Below, one piece after another: positions 38,890 through 47,369 of a stretch of DNA of 64,000 bases. The stretch is from Pseudonocardia petroleophila. GTDB lineage: Bacteria; Actinomycetota; Actinomycetes; Mycobacteriales; Pseudonocardiaceae. Each line of letters begins with the position of its first letter. Position 1 is the stretch's first letter. Position numbers and translations under genes: made by a program. The stretch lies in NCBI RefSeq assembly GCF_014235185.1, contig NZ_CP060131.1, positions 4,409,501 through 4,473,500 of the forward strand, given 5' to 3'. The notes under the pieces are model-generated. The model made no database searches. It was given only the letters and a program-made list of their open reading frames with translations, and had not been told where the DNA came from.

Positions 38890-41800
38890 CGTCGACCACC
38901 TCGTCGAGCGCCTCCTGGCCCAGGCTGAACACCTCGCGCAGCGACTCGGTGGACAGCTCGGTGAGCCAGCCCTCCCCGTCGCCGACGACCATCTCCGACA
39001 GCGCCTTCTTCTTCGTGATCATCTCGTCGACCCGCTCCTCGACGGTGCCCGGGCAGACGAACTTGCGGACCTGGACGTTGCGCCGCTGCCCGATCCGGAA
39101 CGCCCGGTCGGTGGCCTGGTCCTCCACGGCCGGGTTCCACCAGCGGTCGAGGTGGACCACGTGGTTGGCCGCGGTGAGCGTCAGCCCCGTGCCGCCCGCC
39201 TTGAGCGAGAGCAGCAGGACCGGCGGCCCCTCCCCGGCCTGGAACCGCGCGACCATCGCGTCGCGGCGCTTCTTGGGCGTGCCGCCGTGCAGGTAGGCGA
39301 CGTCGGTGTCGAAGCGGGCGCTCAGGTGCGGCACGAGCAGGTGCCCGAACTCGGTGAACTGCGTGAAGCACAGCACGCGGTCGCCCTCGTCGAGGATCTC
39401 GCCGAGGATCTCCTCCAGCCGGATGATCTTGCCGGAGCGGCGCCCGACCGCGGAACCGTCGTGCAGCAGCTGCGCGGGGTGGTTGCAGACCTGCTTGAGC
39501 TTGGTCATCGCCGCGAGGACGTTGCCGCGCCGCTCGATGCCCTCGCTGTCCTCGATCTTCTCCATCATGTCGTCGACGACCGTGCGGTAGAGCGAGGCCT
39601 GCTCGCGGGTGAGCCGGTAGTGCTGGGTGATCTCGATCTTCTCCGGCAGGTCGTCGATGATCGTGGGATCGGTCTTGAGCCGGCGCAGCAGGTAGGGCCG
39701 GGTGACGCGGCGCAGCAGCTCGGCGGCCTCGGTGCTGCCGTGCCGCTCGACCGGGATCGCGTAGCGCGCCCGGAACTTCTCCGACGTGCCGAGCAGGCCC
39801 GGGTTGAGGACGTCCATCACCGACCACAGCTCGGACAGGCGGTTCTCCACGGGCGTGCCGGTGAGCGCCACCCGGTGCCCGGCGACGAACCGGCGCACGG
39901 CGTGGCTGTGCGTGGCCCGGCTGTTCTTGACGGCCTGCGCCTCGTCGAGCACGAGCCGGTGCCAGGGCCGTGACTCCAGGTCCTCGACGTCGCGGGTGGC
40001 GGTGGCGTAGGTGGTGACGACGAGGTCGGACGCGGCGATCCGCTCGGTGAGCTCGGCGCCGCGGGGACGGCCGGGACCGTGGTGGGCGTGGACCCGCAGG
40101 CCGGGGGCGAACCGCGCGGCCTCGCGCTGCCAGGTGCCGACCAGCGACATCGGGCACAGCAGCAGCGTCGGCCCCGGGCTGCCGTCGCGCCGCTCGTGCG
40201 CCTCCAGGGCCAGGAGCTGCACCGTCTTGCCCAGGCCCATGTCGTCGGCCAGGCACGCGCCGAGGCCGAGCCGGGCCAGGAACGCCAGCCACGCGACGCC
40301 GCGCTGCTGGTAGGGCCGCAGCTCGGCGCGGAACCCGGGGATCGGCGGGACCGGGGCCAGCGCGCTCTCGGCGCGGCCGGAGAGCAGGTCGCCGATCCAG
40401 CCGTCGGTGCGCACGGCGACGGGCAGGGGCGCGTCCTGGTCGTCGGGGTGCTGCTGGGCGACCGCGAGCACCTCGGCGACCGTGGGGGCCCGCCCGCGCC
40501 GCCGGGCCTTGGCGAGGAACTCCAGCCCCGCGCGGAGCCGGTCGGCGTCGACGCTGACCCAGCGCCCGCGCAGCCGCACCAGCGGCGCCTTCGCCGCCAC
40601 CAGCTCGCCGATCTCCTCCTCGGAGAGCTCGTCGTCGCCGACGGCGAGGGACCAGGCGAAGTCGGCCAGCTCCTCGCGGCCCAGCCCGCCGCGGGTGATC
40701 ACGCCGTCGGTGGGGGTGCTGCGGGCGCTGAGCGTGAGCCCGACGGTGCGGGCGCCGTCCCACCCGGCCGGGAGCTGCACCCCGAACCCGGCCCCGACGA
40801 GCAGCGCGGCGTCGGAGGTGAGGAAGCGGTGGGCGCCGTCGAGGTCGAACTCGTACCGCGCCGGGCGGGGCGAGCGCAGCGCCTGCGCCAGGGCCGGCAC
40901 CACCTGCGCGGCGCGCCCCAGCTCGGCGAGCAGCAGCTCCTGGGGCTCGGCGATGAGCCGGGCCGCCGCGCCGTCCCACACCTGCTCGGCGGGGACCTGC
41001 AGGCTCGGGTCGGCGGAGGACTGCAGCAGGAACTCCAGCACCCAGCGCGTGCCGTCGCCGGTCTGGTCGTCGGGGTCCTCGCCCGGGTCGGACGGGTCGT
41101 GCAGCGTGCGCTCCTCCACCAGGCGGAAGCTCGCGCGCCCCTCGCCGGTGGGGGCGGTGCCGAACGCGTCCCACGCGGCGAGCTCGTCGGCGAGGCCGCC
41201 CAGCTCGCGCTCGCCCGCGTCGACCCGGGCGTCGGGGGTGAGGAGGGCGGCGAGCCAGGTCTCGGTGACCGGTGACCGGCTGCGCCGCGCCGGGGCGATG
41301 GTGAGGGGTTCGGGGGTGCGGGCCAGGCGGTCGCGCACGCCGGCGTCGACGAGGACGGCCAGCGCGTCGGCGACCAGCGCGCCCGGGTCGGGCCCGACCA
41401 GCTCGGTGCGACCGCCGGTGTGCTCGGCCCGCCCGACCGGGGGCATCGACGCCGCGAGCGTGTCGACGGCCACCGCGTCGAGGCCCTGGACGACCGGTCG
41501 CCAGCGCGCCTCGCCCGCGGTGAGCGTGGGCAGGACGCGGCCGCGGGTGACGAGGTCGGCCGCCGTCGCGGCGACCGCGCGCAGGTGGGCGACCGACGCG
41601 CCGTAGCGCACCTCGTCGACCGGGTCCTCCAGCTCCGCGATGTCGACGACCAGCGCGGGCACCGACCACGGCCGCAGCACCGGCCCGCCCCGCGGCGAGG
41701 TGTCGCGGGCCCGCACCAGCTCGGGCGAGGCCAGCGGCCCGCCCGCCCGTGACGGCAGCAGCAGGGAGACGGTGGTGGCCTTGCCCGGGTGCAGCGCCGC

Positions 41801-41941
41801 GAGCCCCGCCGACGGCACCGCGAACGGGTGCGGCCGGGCCGAGCGCAGCGACCGGCTGCTGCCGGTGGCCGGGCGCTCCCCGTCCTCCGCCCAGATCAGG
41901 ACGCCCCGACCGGGGGACCAGAGGGCGTGGACGGCGAGCAC
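38882..41941 (-). CDS. SNF2-family DNA-dependent ATPase
   Basis: A 1019-residue remodelling-type ATPase. Residues ~1-530 form a family-specific N-terminal region; the ATPase core follows with motif I DDMGLGKT (~567), DEAQ (~669), ALTGTPVENR (motif III), the second RecA lobe with VLCFTQFTEF and motif VI QATDRAFRIGQRR (~949). It translocates on double-stranded DNA; helicase unwinding is not expected. Bacterial relatives are linked to transcription recycling or DNA repair. GTG 41941 is supported by TACTCT six nt upstream. It is paired with the SWIM gene downstream. Confidence 0.92.
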   Translation of the reverse strand: MLAVHALWSPGRGVLIWAEDGERPATGSSRSLRSARPHPFAVPSAGLAALHPGKATTVSLLLPSRAGGPLASPELVRARDTSPRGGPVLRPWSVPALVVDIAELEDPVDEVRYGASVAHLRAVAATAADLVTRGRVLPTLTAGEARWRPVVQGLDAVAVDTLAASMPPVGRAEHTGGRTELVGPDPGALVADALAVLVDAGVRDRLARTPEPLTIAPARRSRSPVTETWLAALLTPDARVDAGERELGGLADELAAWDAFGTAPTGEGRASFRLVEERTLHDPSDPGEDPDDQTGDGTRWVLEFLLQSSADPSLQVPAEQVWDGAAARLIAEPQELLLAELGRAAQVVPALAQALRSPRPARYEFDLDGAHRFLTSDAALLVGAGFGVQLPAGWDGARTVGLTLSARSTPTDGVITRGGLGREELADFAWSLAVGDDELSEEEIGELVAAKAPLVRLRGRWVSVDADRLRAGLEFLAKARRRGRAPTVAEVLAVAQQHPDDQDAPLPVAVRTDGWIGDLLSGRAESALAPVPPIPGFRAELRPYQQRGVAWLAFLARLGLGACLADDMGLGKTVQLLALEAHERRDGSPGPTLLLCPMSLVGTWQREAARFAPGLRVHAHHGPGRPRGAELTERIAASDLVVTTYATATRDVEDLESRPWHRLVLDEAQAVKNSRATHSHAVRRFVAGHRVALTGTPVENRLSELWSVMDVLNPGLLGTSEKFRARYAIPVERHGSTEAAELLRRVTRPYLLRRLKTDPTIIDDLPEKIEITQHYRLTREQASLYRTVVDDMMEKIEDSEGIERRGNVLAAMTKLKQVCNHPAQLLHDGSAVGRRSGKIIRLEEILGEILDEGDRVLCFTQFTEFGHLLVPHLSARFDTDVAYLHGGTPKKRRDAMVARFQAGEGPPVLLLSLKAGGTGLTLTAANHVVHLDRWWNPAVEDQATDRAFRIGQRRNVQVRKFVCPGTVEERVDEMITKKKALSEMVVGDGEGWLTELSTESLREVFSLGQEALDEVVDDD

Positions 41942-41947
41942 CGGGCC

Positions 41948-41953
41948 AGAGTA
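41948..41953 (-). promoter_or_regulatory. -10 box (TACTCT) of the SNF2-SWIM operon
   Basis: TACTCT on the minus strand ends six nt before GTG 41941, predicting leaderless mRNA for the SNF2 gene. Confidence 0.5.
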
Positions 41954-41992
41954 CGAAGCCGCCCCGACAGTCCTCGCGCCAGGCGGGAGGAG

Positions 41993-42283
41993 CTAGGCCG
42001 GGACCAGGTCGGCGTAGTCGGGGTGCTTCGCGATCCAGCCGCGCACGAACGGGCAGTCCGGGTGCACGGCCAACCCCCGTGCGCGGGCGGAGTCGAGGGC
42101 CGCCCGCACCAGCACCCCGCCCAGGCCCCGGCCCGCGACGGCGTCGGAGATCTCGGTGTGGGTGAACCGCAGTCCGCCGGGAACGGTGCGGTAGGCCGCG
42201 AACCCGACGGTCTCCCCGTCGACGCGGACCTCGAACCGCGACCGCTCCGCCACGTCGACGACCTCGGCGTCAGCCACGGGCAC
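41993..42283 (-). CDS. YjdJ-type small GNAT acetyltransferase
   Basis: A 96-residue single-domain GNAT. Blocks are RFEVRVDGETVGFAAYR, LRFTHTEISDAVAGRGLGGVLV containing the acetyl-CoA loop GRGLGG, and DCPFVRGWIAKHPDY, a pattern typical of the short YjdJ/Gcn5-related family. The substrate is unknown. Starts at 42283 and 42277 are both possible; either overlaps the pirin stop, so the genes are coupled. Confidence 0.85.
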   Translation of the reverse strand: MPVADAEVVDVAERSRFEVRVDGETVGFAAYRTVPGGLRFTHTEISDAVAGRGLGGVLVRAALDSARARGLAVHPDCPFVRGWIAKHPDYADLVPA

Positions 42284-43247
42284 CGCCGTGCGGGACGTAC
42301 GTGGCGGGCACGACGCCCAGCTTGCCCTTCTGGTAGTCCTCGAACGCGGCCATGACCTCGGCCTTGGTGTTCATGACGAACGGCCCGGCCCAGGCGATCG
42401 GCTCGCGGATCGGGGCGCCCCCGAGGATCACGACGTCCATGCCGGACAGCCGCGACTCCTGCGCGGCCGCCGCGGTGATCGAGAGGACGTCGCCGGGACC
42501 GAACAGCGCGGCCTGGCCCGTCCGGATCGGCCGCCGGTCGGCGCCGACGGTGCCCTCGCCGGACAGGACGTAGACCAGCGCGTTGAAGTCGCGCCGCCAC
42601 GGCAGCCGCACCCGCGCGCCGGGGGCGACCGTGGTGTGGGTCATCGCCATCGGCGTGTACGTCGAGCCCGGCCCCGTGTGCCCGGCCAGGTCACCGGCGA
42701 TCAGCCGGATCAGCGCGCCGCCGTCGGGGGTGGTGAGCAGGGCGGTCTCGCTGCCGCGCAGGTCCTGGTACTTCGGCTCGAGCCACTTGTCGGCCTTCGG
42801 CAGGTTGACCCACAGCTGCAGGCCGTGGAACAGCCCGCCGCTCGCGACCAGCGCCTCCGGCGGCCGCTCGATGTGCAGCAGCCCGCCGCCCGCGGTCATC
42901 CACTGGGTGTCGCCGTTGGTGATGGACCCGCCGCCGCCGTGGCTGTCCTGGTGCTCGAACTCGCCGTCCATGATGTAGGTGACGGTCTCGAAGCCGCGGT
43001 GCGGGTGCCACGAGGTGCCCTTGGGCTCGCCGGGCGCGTACTCGACCTCGCCCATCTGGTCCATCATCAGGAACGGGTCGAGGTCGCGCAGCTCGATCCC
43101 GGCGAACGCGCGGCGCACCGGGAAGCCCTCGCCCTCGAAGCCGGTCGGGGCGGTGGTGATCGCGCGGACGGGCCGGTCGACGGCCGTCACGTCGGGCTCG
43201 GTGACCCGGGGCAGGACGGTGATGTCGGGGACGGTGACGGCGGGCAT
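42270..43247 (-). CDS. Pirin-family protein
   Basis: A 325-residue two-cupin protein. The N-terminal cupin holds [21 protein letters not shown] with the metal-binding His/Glu set, then [18 protein letters not shown], typical of pirins. A second cupin ([15 protein letters not shown]) follows. Bacterial pirins include quercetin-2,3-dioxygenase-like enzymes and regulators of pyruvate metabolism; no choice can be made here. ATG 43247 has GGAGG eight nt upstream, so it is a leadered gene. A palindrome at 43268-43291 in the promoter may bind a repressor. Confidence 0.9.
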   Translation of the reverse strand: MPAVTVPDITVLPRVTEPDVTAVDRPVRAITTAPTGFEGEGFPVRRAFAGIELRDLDPFLMMDQMGEVEYAPGEPKGTSWHPHRGFETVTYIMDGEFEHQDSHGGGGSITNGDTQWMTAGGGLLHIERPPEALVASGGLFHGLQLWVNLPKADKWLEPKYQDLRGSETALLTTPDGGALIRLIAGDLAGHTGPGSTYTPMAMTHTTVAPGARVRLPWRRDFNALVYVLSGEGTVGADRRPIRTGQAALFGPGDVLSITAAAAQESRLSGMDVVILGGAPIREPIAWAGPFVMNTKAEVMAAFEDYQKGKLGVVPATYVPHGGARG

Positions 43248-43267
43248 CGGAGTACCTCCGTGGTCAG

Positions 43268-43291
43268 GTTGTTGCGAGTGCAACGATCAAC
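43268..43291. promoter_or_regulatory. Inverted repeat upstream of pirin gene
   Basis: The core GTTGC-GAGT-GCAAC (43271-43284) is a perfect five-bp inverted repeat, extended imperfectly on both sides by GTT and ATCAAC. It lies 21-44 nt upstream of the pirin start and is a plausible MarR/TetR-size operator. Confidence 0.4.
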
Positions 43292-43345
43292 GGGGCGCCG
43301 CAGCCGATTGTTCCCGATACCGGGCTCGTTCCCATACTGGTGCCC

Positions 43346-44425
43346 ATGCCCGACCTGGACCTCGTCGACGGCCACAACGACCTGCCCTGGGCCCTGCGAC
43401 GACTCGGCGACACCGACGTCGCGCGCCCCCGACCCGAGCTCCACACCGACCTCCCGCGCCTGCGGGCGGGGCGGGTCGCCGCCCAGTTCTGGTCGGTCTA
43501 CGTGCCGTGCTCGTTCACCGGCGACGCGGCCGTCACCGCGGTGCTGGAGCAGGTCGACCTCGTGCACCGGCTCGTCGCGCGCCACCCGCGGGACCTGGCC
43601 CCGGCCACGACCGCCGACGACGTCGACGCCGCCCGCGCCGACGGGCGGATCGCGTCGCTGCTCGGCGCGGAGGGCGGGCACTGCCTCAACGGCTCGCTCG
43701 CCGTGCTGCGGATGCTGCGCCGCCTCGGCGTCCGCTACCTGACGCTGACGCACAACTCCAACACCGACTGGGCCGACTCGGCCACCGACGAGCCCGTCTG
43801 CGGGGGACTGTCCCCGTTCGGCCGCGAGGTGGTGGCCGAGATGAACCGGATCGGCGTGATCGTGGACCTCTCCCACGTCGCCGCCACCACCATGCGCGAC
43901 GCACTCGACGCGACGCGCGCCCCGGTGCTGTTCACGCACTCGTCGTGCCGGTCGGTCACCGACCACCCGCGCAACGTTCCCGACGACGTGCTGGCCGCCC
44001 TCGCGGCCAACGGCGGCACCGCGATGGTGACGTTCGTGCCCCGGTTCGTCTCCACCGCCGTCGCCGAGTGGGACGAGCGGCTGGCCGAGGCGATGGGGGA
44101 GCGCGGGCTCGACCACGACGACCTGCGGGCCCGCGACGCCTTCGCCGCGTCCTGGGACGGCCCGCCCGCGCCCCGCGCGACCCTCGACGACGTCGTCGCC
44201 CACCTCGACCACGCCCGCGAGGCCGCCGGTGTCGACCACATCGGCATCGGCGGCGACTACGACGGCTGCGCCGAGCTGCCCACCGGGCTGGAGGACGTCT
44301 CCCGCTACCCCGCCCTGTTCGACGCCCTGCGCGACCGGGGCTGGTCCGACGACGACCGGGCCAAGCTCGCCGGACGCAATGCGCTGCGGGTGCTGCGCGC
44401 CGCCGACGAGACGGCCACACTCTGA
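43346..44425 (+). CDS. Membrane dipeptidase-family (M19) zinc peptidase
   Basis: A 359-residue metallo-dipeptidase of the renal dipeptidase family. Metal-binding features are DGHND near the N-terminus, [12 protein letters not shown] (the bridging Glu), DLSHV and [10 protein letters not shown] (His ligands), and the Asp in [10 protein letters not shown]. There is no signal peptide, so it is probably cytosolic. It may cleave dipeptides or related lactams. ATG 43346 is seven nt after CATACT; GTG 43340 is an alternative. It heads a + strand cluster with the SMP-30 and PPOX-type genes. Confidence 0.9.
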   Translation: MPDLDLVDGHNDLPWALRRLGDTDVARPRPELHTDLPRLRAGRVAAQFWSVYVPCSFTGDAAVTAVLEQVDLVHRLVARHPRDLAPATTADDVDAARADGRIASLLGAEGGHCLNGSLAVLRMLRRLGVRYLTLTHNSNTDWADSATDEPVCGGLSPFGREVVAEMNRIGVIVDLSHVAATTMRDALDATRAPVLFTHSSCRSVTDHPRNVPDDVLAALAANGGTAMVTFVPRFVSTAVAEWDERLAEAMGERGLDHDDLRARDAFAASWDGPPAPRATLDDVVAHLDHAREAAGVDHIGIGGDYDGCAELPTGLEDVSRYPALFDALRDRGWSDDDRAKLAGRNALRVLRAADETATL

Positions 44426-44428
44426 CCC

Positions 44429-45316
44429 ATGTCCCCTGAGACCGGGCCCACCGCCGTGCTGGAGAAGTACTCGTTCCTGGAGAGCCCCCGCTGGCGGGAG
44501 GGCCGCATCTGGGTGTCCGACTTCTACACCCACCGCGTGCTGTCCGCCCGCGAGGACGGCTCCGACGTGCGCGTCGAGGCCGAGGTGCCCGCGCAGCCGT
44601 CCGGGCTGGGCTGGCTGCCCGACGGCCGGCTGCTGATCGTCTCGATGCGCGACCACCGCGTGCTGCGCCGCGAGGCCGACGGGACGCTCGCGGTCCACGC
44701 CGACCTGTCCGAGTACGCCACCGGCCACCTCAACGACATGGTCGTCGACGCCGACGGGCGCGCGTTCGTCGGCCACTTCGGCTTCGACCTCATGTCCGGC
44801 GCCCCCGTGCGCACCGCCTCGGTGGTGCGCGTCGACCCGGACGGCTCCACCACGGTGGCCGCCACCGACCTGAGCTTCCCCAACGGGTCGGTGTTCATCA
44901 ACGGCGAGTTCGTCGTCGCCGAGACCCTCGGCAACCGGATCAGCGGCTACCCCGTCGACTTCGACGGCTCGCTGGGGCAGCGCCGCGACTGGGCCCGCTT
45001 CGGCGACCACCCGACCGGCACCGAGGTGCCCGACGTCCTCGGGTCGCTGGCGGTCGCCCCGGACGGGATGTGCGCCGACGCCGAGGGTGCGGTGTGGGTC
45101 GCCGACGCGCTCGGCAACCGGGCCCTGCGGGTGCGGCCGCAGGGAGCGGTCGTCGACACCGTCGACGTCGGGACGGGCGTGTACGCGTGCGCGCTGGGCG
45201 GCGAGGACGGCCGCACGCTGTTCCTGTGCACGGCCCCCGGGTTCGCCGAGCACGAGCGGCGCGACACCCGGGAGGCGGCGCTGCTGGCCGTGCGGGTCGA
45301 AGTCCCGGCGGCGTAG
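44429..45316 (+). CDS. SMP-30/gluconolactonase/LRE-family protein
   Basis: A 295-residue six-bladed beta-propeller of the SMP-30 family. [20 protein letters not shown] carries the first metal-binding Glu, [20 protein letters not shown] the Asn/Asp pair, and LSFPNGSVF and [17 protein letters not shown] later blades. These proteins hydrolyse sugar lactones using a divalent metal. ATG follows the dipeptidase stop by only three nt. Substrate is unknown and no sugar-acid pathway is adjacent. Confidence 0.87.
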   Translation: MSPETGPTAVLEKYSFLESPRWREGRIWVSDFYTHRVLSAREDGSDVRVEAEVPAQPSGLGWLPDGRLLIVSMRDHRVLRREADGTLAVHADLSEYATGHLNDMVVDADGRAFVGHFGFDLMSGAPVRTASVVRVDPDGSTTVAATDLSFPNGSVFINGEFVVAETLGNRISGYPVDFDGSLGQRRDWARFGDHPTGTEVPDVLGSLAVAPDGMCADAEGAVWVADALGNRALRVRPQGAVVDTVDVGTGVYACALGGEDGRTLFLCTAPGFAEHERRDTREAALLAVRVEVPAA

Positions 45317-45318
45317 CG

Positions 45319-45759
45319 GTGCCGGTCCTCGACGACGCCCAGCGGCGGGAACGGCTCGCCGCGGCCCCCGTGGCCCGGCTCGCGACCCTGCGCGCCGACG
45401 GCACCCCGCGGCTGGTCCCGATCACGTTCGTGCTGCTCGGGGACCTGCTGTGCTCCGCGGTCGACGACGTCAAGCCCAAGCGCAGCACGCGGCTGGCCCG
45501 GCTCGACGACGTGCGCCGCGACCCCCGGGTGGCCCTGGTCGCCGACCACTACGCCGACGACTGGTCGACGCTGTGGTGGGTGCGGGTCGACGGCACGGCC
45601 GCGGTGCACGAGGACGGGGACCTGCGCGCCGAGGCGCTCGCCGCCCTGTGCGCGAAGTACCCGCCCTACGCCGCGGCCCCGCCCGACGGCGCGGTGCTGG
45701 TGATCACCCCGGACCGCTGGTCGGGCTGGACGGCGGTCCAGGGGAGGGCGGCGGTCTAG
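45319..45759 (+). CDS. Rv0121-type PPOX-class F420-dependent oxidoreductase
   Basis: A 146-residue split-barrel protein. [20 protein letters not shown] opens the flavin/F420-binding barrel, and the signature [20 protein letters not shown] followed by [15 protein letters not shown] matches TIGR03668/Rv0121-like proteins. These reduce substrates with F420H2 in actinobacteria. It implies that the host makes F420. GTG 45319 follows the SMP-30 stop by two nt. The stop uses the CTAG shared with the opposing hydrolase. Confidence 0.88.
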   Translation: MPVLDDAQRRERLAAAPVARLATLRADGTPRLVPITFVLLGDLLCSAVDDVKPKRSTRLARLDDVRRDPRVALVADHYADDWSTLWWVRVDGTAAVHEDGDLRAEALAALCAKYPPYAAAPPDGAVLVITPDRWSGWTAVQGRAAV

Positions 45760-46532
45760 GGGAGGGCGGCGAGGAACTCCAGCAGCGCGTCCGTCGTCTC
45801 CTGCGGGGCCTCCAGGTGGGGCGCGTGGGCGCAGCCGAGGACGACCAGCCGCACCGGGCCGGACGCGAGGTCGCGCACCGCCTCCACGTGCGCGACCGTG
45901 CCGTACGGGTCGTCGGTGCCCTGCACCGCGAGCACCGGGCAGGTGATGCCGGGCAGCTCGGGGCGCAGGTCCCAGTCGCGGAAGCCGTCGCTGAGCCACA
46001 CGTCGTTCCAGTTGCGGAACACGGCGTCGGGGTCGCGGTGCCGGCGCGCCATCCGGGTGCGCAGGCCGCCCTCGTCGTACGCCGTGCGCGCCGCGCGCAC
46101 CCCGGCCAGCCCGAACTCCTCCGCGAACACGTGCGGGGCGAGCACCGCCAGCCCGGTCACCCCGTCGCCCGCGGCAGCGGGCCGGGCCGCGTGCAGCAGC
46201 CCGATCGACGCCCCGTCGCTGTGCCCCACCAGCACGGGCGCCTCGAGGCCCAGCGCCGCGCGCAGGGCCGGGACGACGGTGCGCGCCTCCTCGTGCATGA
46301 ACCCGGCGCCGCGCGGCGCGGGCGGCGGGTCGGACCAGCCGTGACCGAGCCGGGAGTAGGCCACCGCGCGCCGCCCGGTGGCCTCGGCGACCCGCCGGTG
46401 CCACCCGCGCCACAGGGCGACCGACCCGAGGCCCTCGTGCAGGAACAGCAGGGGGGCGCGGTCACCGGAACCGGACACGTCGTCGTACTCGACGCGGCCG
46501 CCGGGCACGGCGAGCGTGGGAAGATCGGACAC
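45756..46532 (-). CDS. Alpha/beta-hydrolase (Ser nucleophile)
   Basis: A 258-residue soluble hydrolase. [15 protein letters not shown] carries the oxyanion-region His, [13 protein letters not shown] holds the nucleophile Ser (~104), and [11 protein letters not shown] (Asp) and [10 protein letters not shown] (His) complete the triad. Its Ser nucleophile distinguishes it from OleB-type haloalkane-dehalogenase-like proteins, which use Asp. GTG 46532 is supported by TACGTT six nt upstream and sits back to back with the next gene's start. Substrate unknown (ester, lactone or C-C bond). Confidence 0.85.
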   Translation of the reverse strand: MSDLPTLAVPGGRVEYDDVSGSGDRAPLLFLHEGLGSVALWRGWHRRVAEATGRRAVAYSRLGHGWSDPPPAPRGAGFMHEEARTVVPALRAALGLEAPVLVGHSDGASIGLLHAARPAAAGDGVTGLAVLAPHVFAEEFGLAGVRAARTAYDEGGLRTRMARRHRDPDAVFRNWNDVWLSDGFRDWDLRPELPGITCPVLAVQGTDDPYGTVAHVEAVRDLASGPVRLVVLGCAHAPHLEAPQETTDALLEFLAALP

Positions 46533-46535
46533 GTG
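46530..46535. promoter_or_regulatory. Back-to-back start codons in CACGTG
   Basis: The palindrome CACGTG supplies the GTG of the hydrolase (minus strand, 46532-46530) and the GTG of the VOC protein (plus strand, 46533-46535) with no bases between. On the minus side TACGTT ends six nt upstream, inside the VOC coding region. Confidence 0.55.
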
Positions 46536-46958
46536 TCGAACGTAGCCGTCCCCCCGTTCCACCTCGCCGTCCCCGTCGACGACCTCGACGCCGCCCGTGC
46601 CTTCTACGGCGACGTCCTCGGCCTGGCGCGCGGCCGCAGCGCCGACAACTGGCAGGACTGGGACCTGCACGGCCACCAGTTCGTCACCCACGTGGCGCCG
46701 GGCGCGGGGCCGGTCGGGCACAGCGAGGTCGACGGCCACCGCGTGCCGGTCCCGCACTTCGGGCTCGTGCTGGACGTCGCGGAGTTCCACGCCACCGCCG
46801 AGCGGCTGCGCGCGGCGGGCACGGCGTTCGTGATCGAGCCCTACCTGCGGTTCGCGGGCGAGCCGGGGGAGCAGTGGACGATGTTCCTGCTGGACCCGGC
46901 GGGCAACGCGCTGGAGTTCAAGGCGTTCGCGGACCCGTCCGCGCTGTTCGCGACCTGA
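46533..46958 (+). CDS. VOC/glyoxalase-fold protein
   Basis: A 141-residue VOC-superfamily protein. The N-terminal half [20 protein letters not shown] and the C-terminal half [19 protein letters not shown] each form a beta-alpha-beta-beta-beta module; [18 protein letters not shown] supplies metal ligands. It resembles bacterial dioxygenase/glyoxalase paralogues. GTG 46533 immediately abuts the start codon of the opposing hydrolase in CACGTG, and no other in-frame start exists upstream in a useful position. Its 3' end overlaps the YjbR-type gene by 41 nt. Function unknown. Confidence 0.85.
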   Translation: MSNVAVPPFHLAVPVDDLDAARAFYGDVLGLARGRSADNWQDWDLHGHQFVTHVAPGAGPVGHSEVDGHRVPVPHFGLVLDVAEFHATAERLRAAGTAFVIEPYLRFAGEPGEQWTMFLLDPAGNALEFKAFADPSALFAT

Positions 46959-47334
46959 CCTCGGCCGCGAGCTTCTTCGGGGCGATCTCCAGGTAGGCGT
47001 CGGTGACGATCTCGGCGATCTCGGCCCAGTCGGGGTCGACGTCGAGCCGCACCCCCAGCCACCCCCGCCCGCCGACGTAGGGCGGGCGGAAGAAGCGCTC
47101 CGGCTCGGCCGCCACCAGCTCCTCCTGCACCCCGGGCGGGGCGGCGCACCAGAACGCGAGGTGGTCGTCGTGGTGGTGGTCGGCGAGGGAGACGAACACC
47201 TTACGCACGAACCACGTCGGCTCGCCGTGGCTGAGCTTCTCGGTGACCTCGGGCAGGGCCAGGCACAGGGCGCGCAGCCGGTCGACGGGGTCCTGCCGGT
47301 CACGGTCCGCGCTGCCGTCCACGAACCCCAGCAT
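46918..47334 (-). CDS. MmcQ/YjbR-family protein
   Basis: A 138-residue protein. [35 protein letters not shown] and [20 protein letters not shown] are the MmcQ/YjbR-like DNA-binding-fold signature (a CyaY-like fold). The family's role is unresolved. The C-terminus ([14 protein letters not shown]) is short and basic. ATG 47334 lies 35 nt from the phosphatase start, so the divergent pair share a compact promoter. Confidence 0.82.
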   Translation of the reverse strand: MLGFVDGSADRDRQDPVDRLRALCLALPEVTEKLSHGEPTWFVRKVFVSLADHHHDDHLAFWCAAPPGVQEELVAAEPERFFRPPYVGGRGWLGVRLDVDPDWAEIAEIVTDAYLEIAPKKLAAEVRSRTARTGPRTP

Positions 47335-47357
47335 CGCACCAGGGGCCTTCCGGCACC

Positions 47358-47363
47358 TACGAT
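47358..47363 (+). promoter_or_regulatory. -10 box (TACGAT) of the phosphatase operon
   Basis: TACGAT ends six nt before GTG 47370, predicting a leaderless phosphatase mRNA. Confidence 0.55.
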
Positions 47364-47369
47364 CTCCGC

